DNA of 9,371 bases from Candidatus Brocadiaceae bacterium (GTDB taxonomy: Bacteria > Planctomycetota > MHYJ01 > JACQXL01 > CAKKQI01): positions 1-9,371 of the forward strand of contig CAKKQI010000188.1 of assembly GCA_919901895.1 (NCBI GenBank). The letters are read 5' to 3'. Under the pieces are notes generated by a model. The model did not search any database, was not told the origin of the DNA, and worked only from the letters and a program-made list of their open reading frames with translations. Position 1 is the first letter of the stretch. Every line of letters begins with the position of its first letter. The position numbers and the translations under genes are program-made. Below are positions 1 to 6,873 of the stretch, piece after piece.

Positions 1-2
1 TA

Positions 3-116
3 GGCGGACTACGTGGTGCAGGGTTAGGTAACCTGATATCAGCCAAAGGACTGATTAGTCCTACGGCTAATAATTTCCTATGCGATTCAAGAATAAACAT
101 TATTTATTTTTCTTGA
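3..116 (+). CDS. Possible C-terminal end of an upstream gene (partial, unrecognised)
   Basis: A frame is open from the window edge for 37 codons and ends in a TGA at 114-116, just before thpR. The peptide contains GLGNLISAK and NFLCDSRINIIYF, which I do not recognise. In many bacteria cinA precedes thpR or recA, but this tail does not look like CinA to me. The minus strand is also open over 1-100 (an ATG at 100 reading toward 1, 33 codons to the edge), so neither direction is proven. The DNA also folds: AGCC/GGCT (41-44/65-68) encloses GGACT/AGTCC (48-52/57-61) with loop GATT, so an RNA-coding end cannot be excluded. Confidence 0.25.
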   Translation, partial: GGLRGAGLGNLISAKGLISPTANNFLCDSRINIIYFS

Positions 117-140
117 CCATTATTACGATAATGATAAGAT
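113..140 (+). promoter_or_regulatory. Candidate sigma70 promoter for thpR-recA
   Basis: The -35 element is TTGACC (113-118), followed by a 16-bp spacer and a weaker -10 element TAAGAT (135-140, 4 of 6 consensus bases). Transcription would start near 147, about 2 nt before the thpR ATG. The mRNA would be nearly leaderless, which fits the absence of a Shine-Dalgarno sequence. The -35 shares TTCTTGACC with the promoter of the minus-strand gene at 2611. Confidence 0.4.
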
Positions 141-148
141 AACAAAAT

Positions 149-727
149 ATGCCCCGGTTATTTATTGCGGTTAAACTGGATGCGGCGATTCAAGAACAAC
201 TGGCAAAGATACAGACGGAATTGCAAAGATTTGATTTGGGCGTGCGCTGGGTTTTACCTGAAAATATTCATCTGACCCTGCGTTTTCTGGGTGCGGTTGA
301 TGAAAAAACAATACCGGACTTACTGGAAATTCTCAAAGCAGTGTCCCGAAAACATAAGTCCGGCCGGATGGGACTAAAAACAATCGGCGCTTTCCCAACC
401 GACCAACACCCCCGGGTAATCTGGATTGGGGTAGAAGAGAAAACAGGAGAGTTGAGACAGATTTATCTAGAACTGGAAAATGCATTAAGCGGTGTGGGTT
501 TTGAAAAAGACGACCACTCTTTTTCGCCTCATATTACACTCGGACGGGTGAAATCACCTAAAAATATTGAATCTTTAAAGCAATATCTAAGAGATCAAAA
601 AAATATAACTATCGGTTCGCAACCAGCAGCCGGGATAACCTTATTCCGAAGTGATTTAAAACCATCCGGGCCGGTTTATCACGAAGAAGCAAATTTTCAA
701 TTTCAGTCCCGCCAAGACGGGAACTGA
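149..727 (+). CDS. thpR: RNA 2',3'-cyclic phosphodiesterase (2H / LigT family)
   Basis: This 192-residue cytoplasmic protein belongs to the 2H phosphoesterase superfamily. Family members hydrolyse 2',3'-cyclic phosphate ends of RNA and were first described as 2'-5' RNA ligases. Both signature HxTx motifs are present: HLTL at residues 41-44 and HITL at 128-131, the second inside SPHITLGRV as expected. The N-terminus RLFIAVKLD and the block PRVIWIGV (88-95) also fit the family, and the length is typical (about 180-200 aa). The ATG has no Shine-Dalgarno sequence, but a promoter ends 8 nt upstream, which suggests leaderless initiation. recA starts 46 nt after the stop, so the two are probably co-transcribed; thpR beside recA is a recurring bacterial arrangement. 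The physiological substrate is not known from the sequence. Confidence 0.93.
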   Translation: MPRLFIAVKLDAAIQEQLAKIQTELQRFDLGVRWVLPENIHLTLRFLGAVDEKTIPDLLEILKAVSRKHKSGRMGLKTIGAFPTDQHPRVIWIGVEEKTGELRQIYLELENALSGVGFEKDDHSFSPHITLGRVKSPKNIESLKQYLRDQKNITIGSQPAAGITLFRSDLKPSGPVYHEEANFQFQSRQDGN

Positions 728-744
728 TCCCGATAAAATCGGGA
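728..744 (+). repeat. Short perfect hairpin between thpR and recA
   Basis: TCCCGAT (728-734) pairs with ATCGGGA (738-744) across loop AAA. Just upstream CAGTCCCG (704-711) can pair with CGGGAACTG (718-726) with one bulged A, so CCCG and CGGG segments offer alternative pairings. No U-tract follows, only AATTTA, so it is a weak terminator at best. It may tune the thpR to recA transcript ratio or be a small dispersed palindrome. Confidence 0.55.
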
Positions 745-754
745 AATTTAACAT

Positions 755-765
755 AGGAGGAGGAG
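755..765 (+). promoter_or_regulatory. Strong Shine-Dalgarno of recA
   Basis: Overlapping AGGAGG copies (755-760, 758-763) and AGGAG (761-765) lie 8-13 nt before the recA ATG at 774. This fixes the recA start. It also contrasts with the SD-less starts of thpR, alaS and the minus-strand gene. Confidence 0.85.
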
Positions 766-773
766 CAAAACAC

Positions 774-1844
774 ATGATAGAAGAAACGCAAAAACAACCG
801 GTTTCTAAAAAAAACGAGGCGCTTACCCAGGCCATCAGTCAGATAGAAAAACAATACGGTAAAGGGGCAATTATGCGGCTGGGCGGGGGGTCGCCTGTTA
901 AGATAGCCAGTATTTCAACCGGTTCCCTGGGATTGGATATTGCCTTAGGCGGACGCGGGGTGCCGCGCGGCCGGGTGGTGGAGGTGTTCGGCCCCGAGGC
1001 GTCCGGTAAAACGACCCTCTGCCTTCATATTGCGGCCAGCGCCCAGAAAATGGGTGGTAACGCCGCCTTTATTGATGTGGAACACGCTCTGGATTCTACT
1101 TACACTCAACGTATCGGAGTTAATCTTGATTCACTGATTATTTCCCAACCGGATAGCGGTGAACAGGCATTGGAAACCACCGAATTACTGGTTCGCAGTA
1201 ATGCGGTTGATGTAATAATAATTGATTCAGTTGCCGCATTGGTGCCTAGAGCCGAACTGGAAGGGGAAATGGGCGATGCCCACATGGGCCTGCAGGCGAG
1301 ATTAATGTCGCAGGCATTAAGAAAATTAACGGCCGCTATCGGCAAATCGCAAACCTGTGTAATTTTTACCAATCAAATCCGGGAAAAAATAGGTGTCTTT
1401 TTCGGGAATCCGGAAACGACACCCGGTGGTCGCGCCCTGAAGTTTTATGCCTCCACTCGGATTGACATCAGGCGGATCGGACAGATTAAAGAAGGCGAAG
1501 AAGTGGTGGGCAGCCGCGTGCGGGCCCAGGTGGTTAAAAACAAAGTCGCCCCGCCCTTCAAAAAGGCCGAGTTTGATATTATGCATAAAGAGGGTATTTC
1601 GCGTACAGGCGATTTGATTGATCTGGGTATCATTTTAGGCGTGGTTGATAAAAGCGGCGCTTGGATTACTTATAAAGAAAAACAACTTGGCCAGGGACGC
1701 GAAAAGTCCAAAGAATTTTTAAAAGCTAACCCTAAAATAGCCGAGGCGTTGGAAAAAGACATCAAAAAAGCACACGGACTGGAAACGGCCGAAATACCGG
1801 CGAAAGAAGAAACAGATAAAACCAGTCCCGCTAAATCTAAATAG
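774..1844 (+). CDS. recA: RecA recombinase
   Basis: This 356-residue protein is the ATP-dependent DNA strand-exchange enzyme of homologous recombination and also promotes SOS induction by stimulating LexA self-cleavage. The Walker A motif is GPEASGKT (73-80), the catalytic glutamate is in FIDVEHALD (E103), and Walker B is [10 protein letters not shown] (D151). The DNA-binding L2 region follows [10 protein letters not shown] at about 202-219 and reads [12 protein letters not shown], with F where many RecAs have M. The C-terminal tail is charged and lysine-rich (ends SPAKSK), as in many RecAs outside Gammaproteobacteria. Length is normal, with no intein or frameshift. A strong SD precedes it, and it probably shares the thpR promoter. 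I saw no CTGT-N8-ACAG or GAAC-N4-GTTC LexA site upstream. recX, a common downstream neighbour, is absent. Confidence 0.99.
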   Translation: MIEETQKQPVSKKNEALTQAISQIEKQYGKGAIMRLGGGSPVKIASISTGSLGLDIALGGRGVPRGRVVEVFGPEASGKTTLCLHIAASAQKMGGNAAFIDVEHALDSTYTQRIGVNLDSLIISQPDSGEQALETTELLVRSNAVDVIIIDSVAALVPRAELEGEMGDAHMGLQARLMSQALRKLTAAIGKSQTCVIFTNQIREKIGVFFGNPETTPGGRALKFYASTRIDIRRIGQIKEGEEVVGSRVRAQVVKNKVAPPFKKAEFDIMHKEGISRTGDLIDLGIILGVVDKSGAWITYKEKQLGQGREKSKEFLKANPKIAEALEKDIKKAHGLETAEIPAKEETDKTSPAKSK

Positions 1845-1858
1845 GTAAATCTGATTCA

Positions 1859-2611
1859 TCACTCCCGGACGCTTCTAACGGGATTCATCTGTGGTTGAAA
1901 ATACGCCGTAAAAAGGTATTTTATCCGTTCTAGATCTTCCTTAACTAAATCCGGTGTATTTCGCGCAAAAAGGTCAAGTTTTATCACCGCATTAATTACC
2001 GCATCATTTTTGCAAATATCTCTTATCCGGCTTAAAATACCCTTGTTAACTTTCTGGATATCTTCATACAGGCTGACTAATCCCTTCATTTCCAGATCAA
2101 ACGATTGGTCGTTTTTTTTCAGGAAATACTGGGCCAGCAGATACATACTGGCCACCCGGAAGATCGTTTCAGACGGCGTGGCAAAAGGCAGGTGGAAGTA
2201 CAACAGCGGCTTGAGTTTCATCAAAAAAGGACATCGGCTGGCGACCATATAAATACCCAGAAGCGAACTGACCCCCTGCTGAGCCGTGGTCTGTTTTGAA
2301 AAACTCCGTTCCCCGGCGGTAACCGCGATGTTAACTTCTTCATATGATACCATATCTTTAAAAGCCGCTACCAGACTTGTTATATTTAACGCCACCGGGC
2401 AAAATGTATATTGCTTTTCATCCAGCGCACAATTTGCACACCGGTTATATGTTAGATTAGCCCATTCAGGCGGCTTTAATTCTTCGTTCGGTAAGTAGTC
2501 AAACGTTCTAGCATCCAGATTGATATCAAATGTTTTTTTTGTTCCGTTTCCAAACGTGAAACGGTAACTGTATTTGATGACATTATCAAGATTATTAATA
2601 AATTGATTCAT
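1859..2611 (-). CDS. Conserved protein of unknown function with a Cys motif (possibly DUF6901)
   Basis: This 250-residue protein is soluble-looking, with no signal peptide or clear membrane segment. The N-terminal part (about 13-35, YSYRFTFGNGTKKTFDINLD) looks like beta strands. A cysteine cluster follows, C58-x2-C61-x9-C71 (CANC...FCPV), with another Cys at 127 in ASRCPF; together they could bind a metal. The rest is mainly helical, with conserved-looking blocks SSLLGIYMVASRCP (115-128) and RVASMYLLAQYF. From memory this resembles a bacterial family annotated DUF6901; I could not verify this, and no function is known to me. It converges on recA (14-nt gap) and diverges from alaS, interrupting the common recA-recX-alaS order. 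It has no SD and its own strong promoter. The last residues, NPVRSVRE, may come from a short repeat. Confidence 0.85.
   Translation of the reverse strand: MNQFINNLDNVIKYSYRFTFGNGTKKTFDINLDARTFDYLPNEELKPPEWANLTYNRCANCALDEKQYTFCPVALNITSLVAAFKDMVSYEEVNIAVTAGERSFSKQTTAQQGVSSLLGIYMVASRCPFLMKLKPLLYFHLPFATPSETIFRVASMYLLAQYFLKKNDQSFDLEMKGLVSLYEDIQKVNKGILSRIRDICKNDAVINAVIKLDLFARNTPDLVKEDLERIKYLFTAYFQPQMNPVRSVRE
1873..1882. repeat. TTCTAACGGG repeat, copy 1
   Basis: The 10-mer TTCTAACGGG lies at 1873-1882 and again at 2636-2645, bracketing the minus-strand gene. This copy lies in the last codons of that gene and can form a hairpin, TCCCG with CGGGA. It is also bracketed by GATTCATC direct repeats (1853-1860 and 1882-1889). 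Confidence 0.5.
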
Positions 2612-2622
2612 TGGTGTATTTT

Positions 2623-2650
2623 ATTATACTATCATTTCTAACGGGGTCAA
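2623..2650 (-). promoter_or_regulatory. Sigma70-like promoter for the minus-strand gene
   Basis: Read on the minus strand, the -35 element TTGACC (2650-2645) is followed by a 16-bp spacer and a perfect -10 TATAAT (2628-2623). Transcription would begin near 2616, about 5 nt before the ATG at 2611. No Shine-Dalgarno sequence is present, so a nearly leaderless mRNA is likely. Confidence 0.65.
2636..2645. repeat. TTCTAACGGG repeat, copy 2
   Basis: This is the second copy of the 10-mer that flanks the minus-strand gene. It borders the TTGACC -35 box, whose first base pair (2645) it shares, so the repeat may have contributed part of this promoter. Confidence 0.5.
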
Positions 2651-2687
2651 GAAGAAAAAAGTGCATTCTTAAATTGTGGCGGGCAAA

Positions 2688-2700
2688 GGTAGACAACGAC
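2688..2700 (+). repeat. Solo fragment of the GTAG-hairpin repeat
   Basis: GGTAGACAACGAC here is identical over 13 nt to the left end of the element at 7643-7655. The hairpin that follows in that element is missing; the sequence continues GAACAGAGATACC. It looks like a decayed or truncated copy in the divergent promoter region between the minus-strand gene and alaS. Confidence 0.5.
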
Positions 2701-2727
2701 GAACAGAGATACCCTTAAGGAAAAAGT

Positions 2728-2756
2728 TTGATTTTTGAGGTTGATTAAGATAAAAT
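2728..2756 (+). promoter_or_regulatory. Candidate sigma70 promoter for alaS
   Basis: The -35 element is TTGATT (2728-2733), followed by a 17-bp spacer and a -10 element TAAAAT (2751-2756). The predicted start is near 2763, 2 nt before the alaS ATG at 2765. No Shine-Dalgarno sequence is visible, which supports a leaderless message. Confidence 0.5.
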
Positions 2757-2764
2757 AACTTTCT

Positions 2765-5410
2765 ATGAAAGTTAACGAATTGCGTTCCAGGTACCTGGAA
2801 TTTTTTAAAGAAAAAAAACACCTGATTCAGCCCAGCGCCTCGCTGGTGCCGCTCAACGACCCGTCGCTTCTTTTTACCGGCGCCGGGATGAACCAGTTCA
2901 AGGATTATTTTCTCGGACGGGTAGCCCCGCCTTCCAAACGAATCACTACCTCCCAGAAGTGCTTGCGGACGGTTGACATAGAAAAAGTCGGCCGGACCGT
3001 CGCTCACCATACTTTTTTTGAAATGCTTGGCAATTTCTCTTTCGGCGATTATTTTAAAAAAGAAACCATTACCTGGGCCTGGGAATTTTTGTTGAATGAA
3101 TTAAAATTACCAGCCGACCAGCTTTATGTTTCCATTTATACCGATGACCGGGAGGCCTATGATCTCTGGCATAAAATAGTCGGGTTACCGGTTGAAAAAA
3201 TTTTTAAATTAGGTGAAGCCAGTAACTTCTGGCCGGCTAATGCGCCCAGCCAGGGGCCAAACGGACCCTGCGGTCCGTGTTCGGAAATATTTTACGACCG
3301 TGGCGCAGAATACGGTTGTGGGCTACCAACCTGTTCGGTCGCTTGCGACTGCAACCGTTTTGTGGAAATCTGGAACCTGGTTTTTATGCAGTTTAACCGC
3401 CAGGAAGACGGGACGCTCAAGCCGCTGCCCCAAAAAAATATTGATACCGGTATGGGGCTGGAACGAATTGCCATGGTCATCCAGAATGTTTCCTCAACCT
3501 TTGAAATAGATATTTTCCGGACCATTATTAAAAATATTCTGGAAGTAACCAAACTGGATTATCATCCGCAGACCGAAGAAGGGTCACGGATTAAACGAAT
3601 TGCCGACCATATCCGGGCACTGGTTTTTCTGGTAGCCGATGGAGTTCTGCCTTCCAACGAAGGACGCGGTTATGTGGAGCGCCGGCTCCTGCGCCGCGCT
3701 TTCCGCGACGGGATGACCCTCGGATTGTCCAAACCGTTTTTATATCAGCTGGTCCCCATCGTCGTGCAAGTAATGAAGCGGGCTTATCCGGAATTACCGG
3801 ATAAAGAAACCGATCTTATCCGGATTATTAAATCTGAAGAAAATAAATTCCTGGAAACGGTGGAGCAGGGGATGACGCTTCTGGAAAAAACAATTAAAGA
3901 CTTATCTAATAGAAATGAAAAAAGATTCCCGGGTGAAGCGGCTTTTAAGTTATATGATACTTACGGCTTCCCGGTTGATTTAACTGAATCAATCCTGGCT
4001 GAAAAAGGATTTAAACTGGATCTTCTTAATTATGAAGAAGCGATGTCCCGGCAGAAAGAACGCGCCCGGCAGTCATCCAAAATTTCGCAGGCTGTCTTTG
4101 CCAGTACACCGATTAATGAAATTAAAGGCATTTTGCACCACACTGAATTTATTGGTTACCAACAAACGGTCTCGCCGGTAAAAATTGAAGCGATTATCGC
4201 CGATGGCGCGCTGGTTAACGAATCTGAGGGCAATCAAGAAATTACGATTGTTACGGAAAAAACTCCTTTTTATGCCGAAAGCGGCGGGCAGGTGGCCGAT
4301 ACCGGCAGTTTTAAAGGGCCGGAGGTGGAAGTAAAAATCACCGATACCCAGCGCCTGGAAAATTATATTTTACATATCGGAAAAATTAAAAAAGGTATCC
4401 TGCGGACCGGTATAATATTACAGGCGGAAGTGGATAGCCAGCGGCGGCAAGCCATTGCCCGAAACCATACGGCGACGCATTTGCTCCAGAATGCCCTGCG
4501 TAAAATTTTAGGGGAGCATCTTAAGCAATCTGGTTCTCTGGTTGCGCCGGACCGGTTAAGATTTGACTACACCCATTTTTCCGCACCGACCAGGGATGAA
4601 TTAAATTCCGTGGAAGACTATGTCAACCAGCGGATTATGGAAAATGCCGAAGTTTCTTCAAAGGAAACTTCGTTAACCCAGGCAAAAAAACTCGGGGCTT
4701 TATCTTTTTTCGGCGAAAAATACGGAGACAACGTGCGACTGGTTGGTATCGGTGATTATAGTAAAGAATTATGCGGCGGAACGCACTTGAAAAATACCGG
4801 CACCATTGGATATTTTAAGATAAACAATGAACATTCAATCGCATCCGGCGTCAGGCGAATTGAAGCAATTACCGGGCCAGAAGTATTAAAGAAAAACAGG
4901 GAACAAACACAACGGTTGGAACAGGTTTGCGAATTATTAAATACGGCGCCGAATCATCTGGTTGAAAAAATAAAAGCACTTCAGCAAGAATTAAAAACCG
5001 CCCAGCAATCATTACTCCGGCAAGCCAAACAAGACAATCAGGAAATCGCCCGGTCACTCCTCAACCGAACCGCCTCAACCAATAACGTAAAAATTATCGC
5101 GGAAATTTTCGAAAACAAGACAATGGATGAGTTAAGAACCATTGCTGATATACTCCGAAATTCATCCGAACAGATCGTGGCTTTGCTCGGCTCAACGGAT
5201 AACCAGAAAGCTAATTTAGTGTTAACGATGAGTGAAAATTTAGTGCGCGCCGGTTTTGATTCAGTTAGCATTCTTAAAGAAACGGCCAAACTCATCGGCG
5301 GAAGCGGCGGCGGGCGGAAGAATCTATCCCAGGCCGGCGGAAAAAATATTTCTAAATTGAATGAATCTATGGATTATTTCGTTAAAATGGTAACGGAAAG
5401 ATTGGAATGA
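2765..5410 (+). CDS. alaS: Alanine--tRNA ligase
   Basis: At 881 residues this is a full-length cytoplasmic class II enzyme that charges tRNA-Ala and edits mischarged Ser/Gly. The catalytic domain (about 1-240) includes TFFEMLGNFSFGDYF (83-97) and GPNGPCGPCSEIFYDRG, followed by a cysteine-rich stretch (CGLPTCSVACDC) found in many bacterial AlaRSs. A helical tRNA-recognition region runs to about 455. The editing domain carries both metal-site motifs, HTATH (568-572) and CGGTH (670-674). A coiled-coil segment (about 705-760) leads to the C-Ala/DHHA1 domain with its glycine-rich motif GGSGGGR (845-851). All key residues are present. It starts divergently from the minus-strand gene, lacks an SD and has a promoter almost touching the ATG. 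Its place downstream of recA follows the common recA-alaS linkage. Confidence 0.99.
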   Translation: MKVNELRSRYLEFFKEKKHLIQPSASLVPLNDPSLLFTGAGMNQFKDYFLGRVAPPSKRITTSQKCLRTVDIEKVGRTVAHHTFFEMLGNFSFGDYFKKETITWAWEFLLNELKLPADQLYVSIYTDDREAYDLWHKIVGLPVEKIFKLGEASNFWPANAPSQGPNGPCGPCSEIFYDRGAEYGCGLPTCSVACDCNRFVEIWNLVFMQFNRQEDGTLKPLPQKNIDTGMGLERIAMVIQNVSSTFEIDIFRTIIKNILEVTKLDYHPQTEEGSRIKRIADHIRALVFLVADGVLPSNEGRGYVERRLLRRAFRDGMTLGLSKPFLYQLVPIVVQVMKRAYPELPDKETDLIRIIKSEENKFLETVEQGMTLLEKTIKDLSNRNEKRFPGEAAFKLYDTYGFPVDLTESILAEKGFKLDLLNYEEAMSRQKERARQSSKISQAVFASTPINEIKGILHHTEFIGYQQTVSPVKIEAIIADGALVNESEGNQEITIVTEKTPFYAESGGQVADTGSFKGPEVEVKITDTQRLENYILHIGKIKKGILRTGIILQAEVDSQRRQAIARNHTATHLLQNALRKILGEHLKQSGSLVAPDRLRFDYTHFSAPTRDELNSVEDYVNQRIMENAEVSSKETSLTQAKKLGALSFFGEKYGDNVRLVGIGDYSKELCGGTHLKNTGTIGYFKINNEHSIASGVRRIEAITGPEVLKKNREQTQRLEQVCELLNTAPNHLVEKIKALQQELKTAQQSLLRQAKQDNQEIARSLLNRTASTNNVKIIAEIFENKTMDELRTIADILRNSSEQIVALLGSTDNQKANLVLTMSENLVRAGFDSVSILKETAKLIGGSGGGRKNLSQAGGKNISKLNESMDYFVKMVTERLE

Positions 5411-5433
5411 TCTTAGGTTTAAGGATAAAGGCA

Positions 5434-5453
5434 TCTGGTTGAAGAAGCCAGAT
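5434..5453 (+). repeat. Small hairpin downstream of alaS
   Basis: ATCTGG and CCAGAT pair around TTGAAGAAG shortly after the alaS stop. No T-run follows, so it is not a canonical intrinsic terminator. Confidence 0.35.
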
Positions 5454-5456
5454 AAC

Positions 5457-5532
5457 TCAACTCTTTCCGCCAGCTCGCCCCGCCGAGCGGTGCGAGGTCG
5501 GGGAGGCGGATCGCCTTTGGCGATAGAGTTGA
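5457..5532. repeat. GC-rich nested palindrome in the alaS-thiS spacer
   Basis: TCAACTCT (5457-5464) and AGAGTTGA (5525-5532) form an outer stem. Inside, CCGCC (5467-5471) pairs with GGCGG (5505-5509) and CCCCG (5478-5482) with CGGGG (5499-5503). GCTCG/CGAGC (5473-5477/5484-5488) is an alternative. A separate hairpin ATCGCC-TTT-GGCGAT occupies 5510-5524. The GC content is sharply higher than in the AT-rich sequence on both sides. It shows none of the conserved TPP-riboswitch elements; a mobile palindrome or a structured leader fits better. Confidence 0.6.
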
Positions 5533-5602
5533 TTCAGAATTAAAACTAAAGTTTTGAGTTACTTCGTTACGCAAAATTAAAATTTTCGTGCAAAATTTTA
5601 TT

Positions 5603-5803
5603 ATGGACATAATTTTAAACGGTGAAAAAAAACAGGTTCACGAAGGGTTGAATATTGCGGAATTATTAACCGTTCTTAATATCAAAACTGAGCAGGTCGC
5701 GGTGGAACTTAATCTTGCCATTATTAACAAGAATTATTACGAGAATAAAATTCTTGAAAATGAAGATTGCGTAGAAATAATTTCATTTGTGGGCGGCGGA
5801 TAA
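5603..5803 (+). CDS. thiS: ThiS sulfur-carrier protein
   Basis: This small ubiquitin-like protein carries sulfur as a C-terminal thiocarboxylate and donates it to ThiG when the thiazole ring of thiamine is built. The chosen ATG at 5603 gives 66 residues, the usual ThiS length, beginning MDIILNGEKK. An in-frame GTG at 5588 would add five residues but matches the family less well. The protein ends SFVGGG, with the terminal Gly-Gly needed for adenylation and thiocarboxylation. The strands DIILNGEK and DCVEIISF fit the beta-grasp fold. Neither start has an SD; a weak promoter-like TTGAGT-N18-TAAAAT lies at 5554-5583. thiG follows after a 228-bp spacer full of repeats. ThiF, the adenylating enzyme, is not encoded in this window. 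MoaD-like proteins are similar, but the thiG neighbour decides for ThiS. Confidence 0.9.
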   Translation: MDIILNGEKKQVHEGLNIAELLTVLNIKTEQVAVELNLAIINKNYYENKILENEDCVEIISFVGGG

Positions 5804-5810
5804 TATCATT

Positions 5811-5954
<144 letters not shown>

Positions 5955-5994
5955 TAATGTAGCGGCGACCTTTATGGTCGCCTTCTATGCATTA
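5955..5994 (+). repeat. REP-like single hairpin with GTAG
   Basis: GTAG (5959-5962) precedes GGCGACC-TTTAT-GGTCGCC (5964-5982), flanked by TAATG/CATTA (5955-5959/5990-5994). The core CGACCTTTATGGTCG differs only in two loop positions from the core at 7652-7666, so the two are probably one family. It begins directly after the element ending at 5954. Confidence 0.65.
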
Positions 5995-6031
5995 TCTTTA
6001 AATTTAAATTAAAAGTAATAATTGGTGAACG

Positions 6032-6814
6032 ATGACTAAAAAAGAGATTTTAAAAATCGGTAAATATGAATTCTCCTCACGCCTGTTGGTCGGAACCGGC
6101 AAATATGCTACTTTTAAACTGATGACCGAAGCATTGGAAGCCTCAGGAACCGATTGCGTTACCGTGGCCGTTCGGCGGGTAAATTTAACCGACCAATCTA
6201 AAGAGTCCCTGCTGGATTACATTGACCGGAAAAAGTATAAGATTCTGCCTAATACGGCCGCTTGTTATACGGTAGACGAAGCCGTCCGAACCGCCCGATT
6301 AGCCCGCGAGGTCGGACTTTCCGATATGATTAAATTGGAAGTTATCGGCGACCAGCAAACATTGTATCCCGACCTGACTGCTTTGATTGAAGCCACCAAA
6401 ATATTAGTTAAAGAAGGGTTTACGGTATTGCCGTATACTTCGGACGATTTAATTACGGCCTTGCGATTGGAAGACGCCGGAGCGGCTTGCGTGATGCCTT
6501 TAGGCGCCCCCATCGGGTCTGGTTTAGGAATTATGAACCTACACAATATTCAGATAATAATTAACCGTCTTAACGTTCCCGTGATTGTTGATGCCGGCGT
6601 GGGGACGGCTTCAGATGTGGCCATTGCGATGGAATTAGGCGCGGACGGCGTTTTACTGAATACCGGTATTGCCCTGGCTAAAAATCCGGTCCAGATGGCT
6701 CAGGCGATGAAACTCGCCTGCGAGGCCGGCCGCTTGGCGTATCTCTCCGGCCGAATCCCGAAAAAATATTTTGAAGCCAGTCCGAGCAGCCCGGAAACTG
6801 GAAAAATAAAATAG
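6032..6814 (+). CDS. thiG: Thiazole synthase
   Basis: ThiG is a TIM-barrel enzyme that joins 1-deoxy-D-xylulose 5-phosphate, dehydroglycine and the ThiS thiocarboxylate to make the thiazole phosphate of thiamine. The 260-residue protein has the family's landmarks: LLVGTGKY (18-25), TVAVRRVN (44-51), [20 protein letters not shown] (74-93), the likely Schiff-base lysine K101 in MIKLEVIGD, and [12 protein letters not shown]. Phosphate-binding [32 protein letters not shown] and [10 protein letters not shown] follow near the C-terminus. No motif is missing. Only a weak GGTGA (6024-6028) precedes the ATG. It lies 228 bp after thiS with two repeat elements between, so expression as a simple thiSG operon would need read-through. 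The glycine- or tyrosine-processing partner (thiO or thiH) is not in the window. Confidence 0.97.
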   Translation: MTKKEILKIGKYEFSSRLLVGTGKYATFKLMTEALEASGTDCVTVAVRRVNLTDQSKESLLDYIDRKKYKILPNTAACYTVDEAVRTARLAREVGLSDMIKLEVIGDQQTLYPDLTALIEATKILVKEGFTVLPYTSDDLITALRLEDAGAACVMPLGAPIGSGLGIMNLHNIQIIINRLNVPVIVDAGVGTASDVAIAMELGADGVLLNTGIALAKNPVQMAQAMKLACEAGRLAYLSGRIPKKYFEASPSSPETGKIK

Positions 6815-6857
6815 GTGAAGGAACTTCTTTGCCCCGTCATATCTAACATAAATTTTT

Positions 6858-6864
6858 CGGAGGA
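6858..6864 (+). promoter_or_regulatory. Shine-Dalgarno of the nucleotidyltransferase gene
   Basis: CGGAGGA lies 9 nt before the ATG at 6874 and supports that start. It is one of only two strong SD sequences in the window, the other being at recA. Confidence 0.8.
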
Positions 6865-6873
6865 AAATTTATT

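Noticed and set aside
1..75. 3' end of a known structured RNA (tRNA, tmRNA, RNase P, SRP)
   Set aside because: Short stems exist, but I recognise no conserved elements such as a T-arm or a CCA end.
600..773. LexA/SOS box before recA
   Set aside because: No CTGT-N8-ACAG or GAAC-N4-GTTC pattern was found here or upstream of thpR.
609..854. Minus-strand ORF across the thpR end and recA start
   Set aside because: It overlaps two well-supported genes on the other strand and shows no family motif.
5419..5610. Minus-strand 63-codon ORF downstream of alaS
   Set aside because: It is made largely of the GC-rich palindrome, with a low-complexity peptide and no SD.
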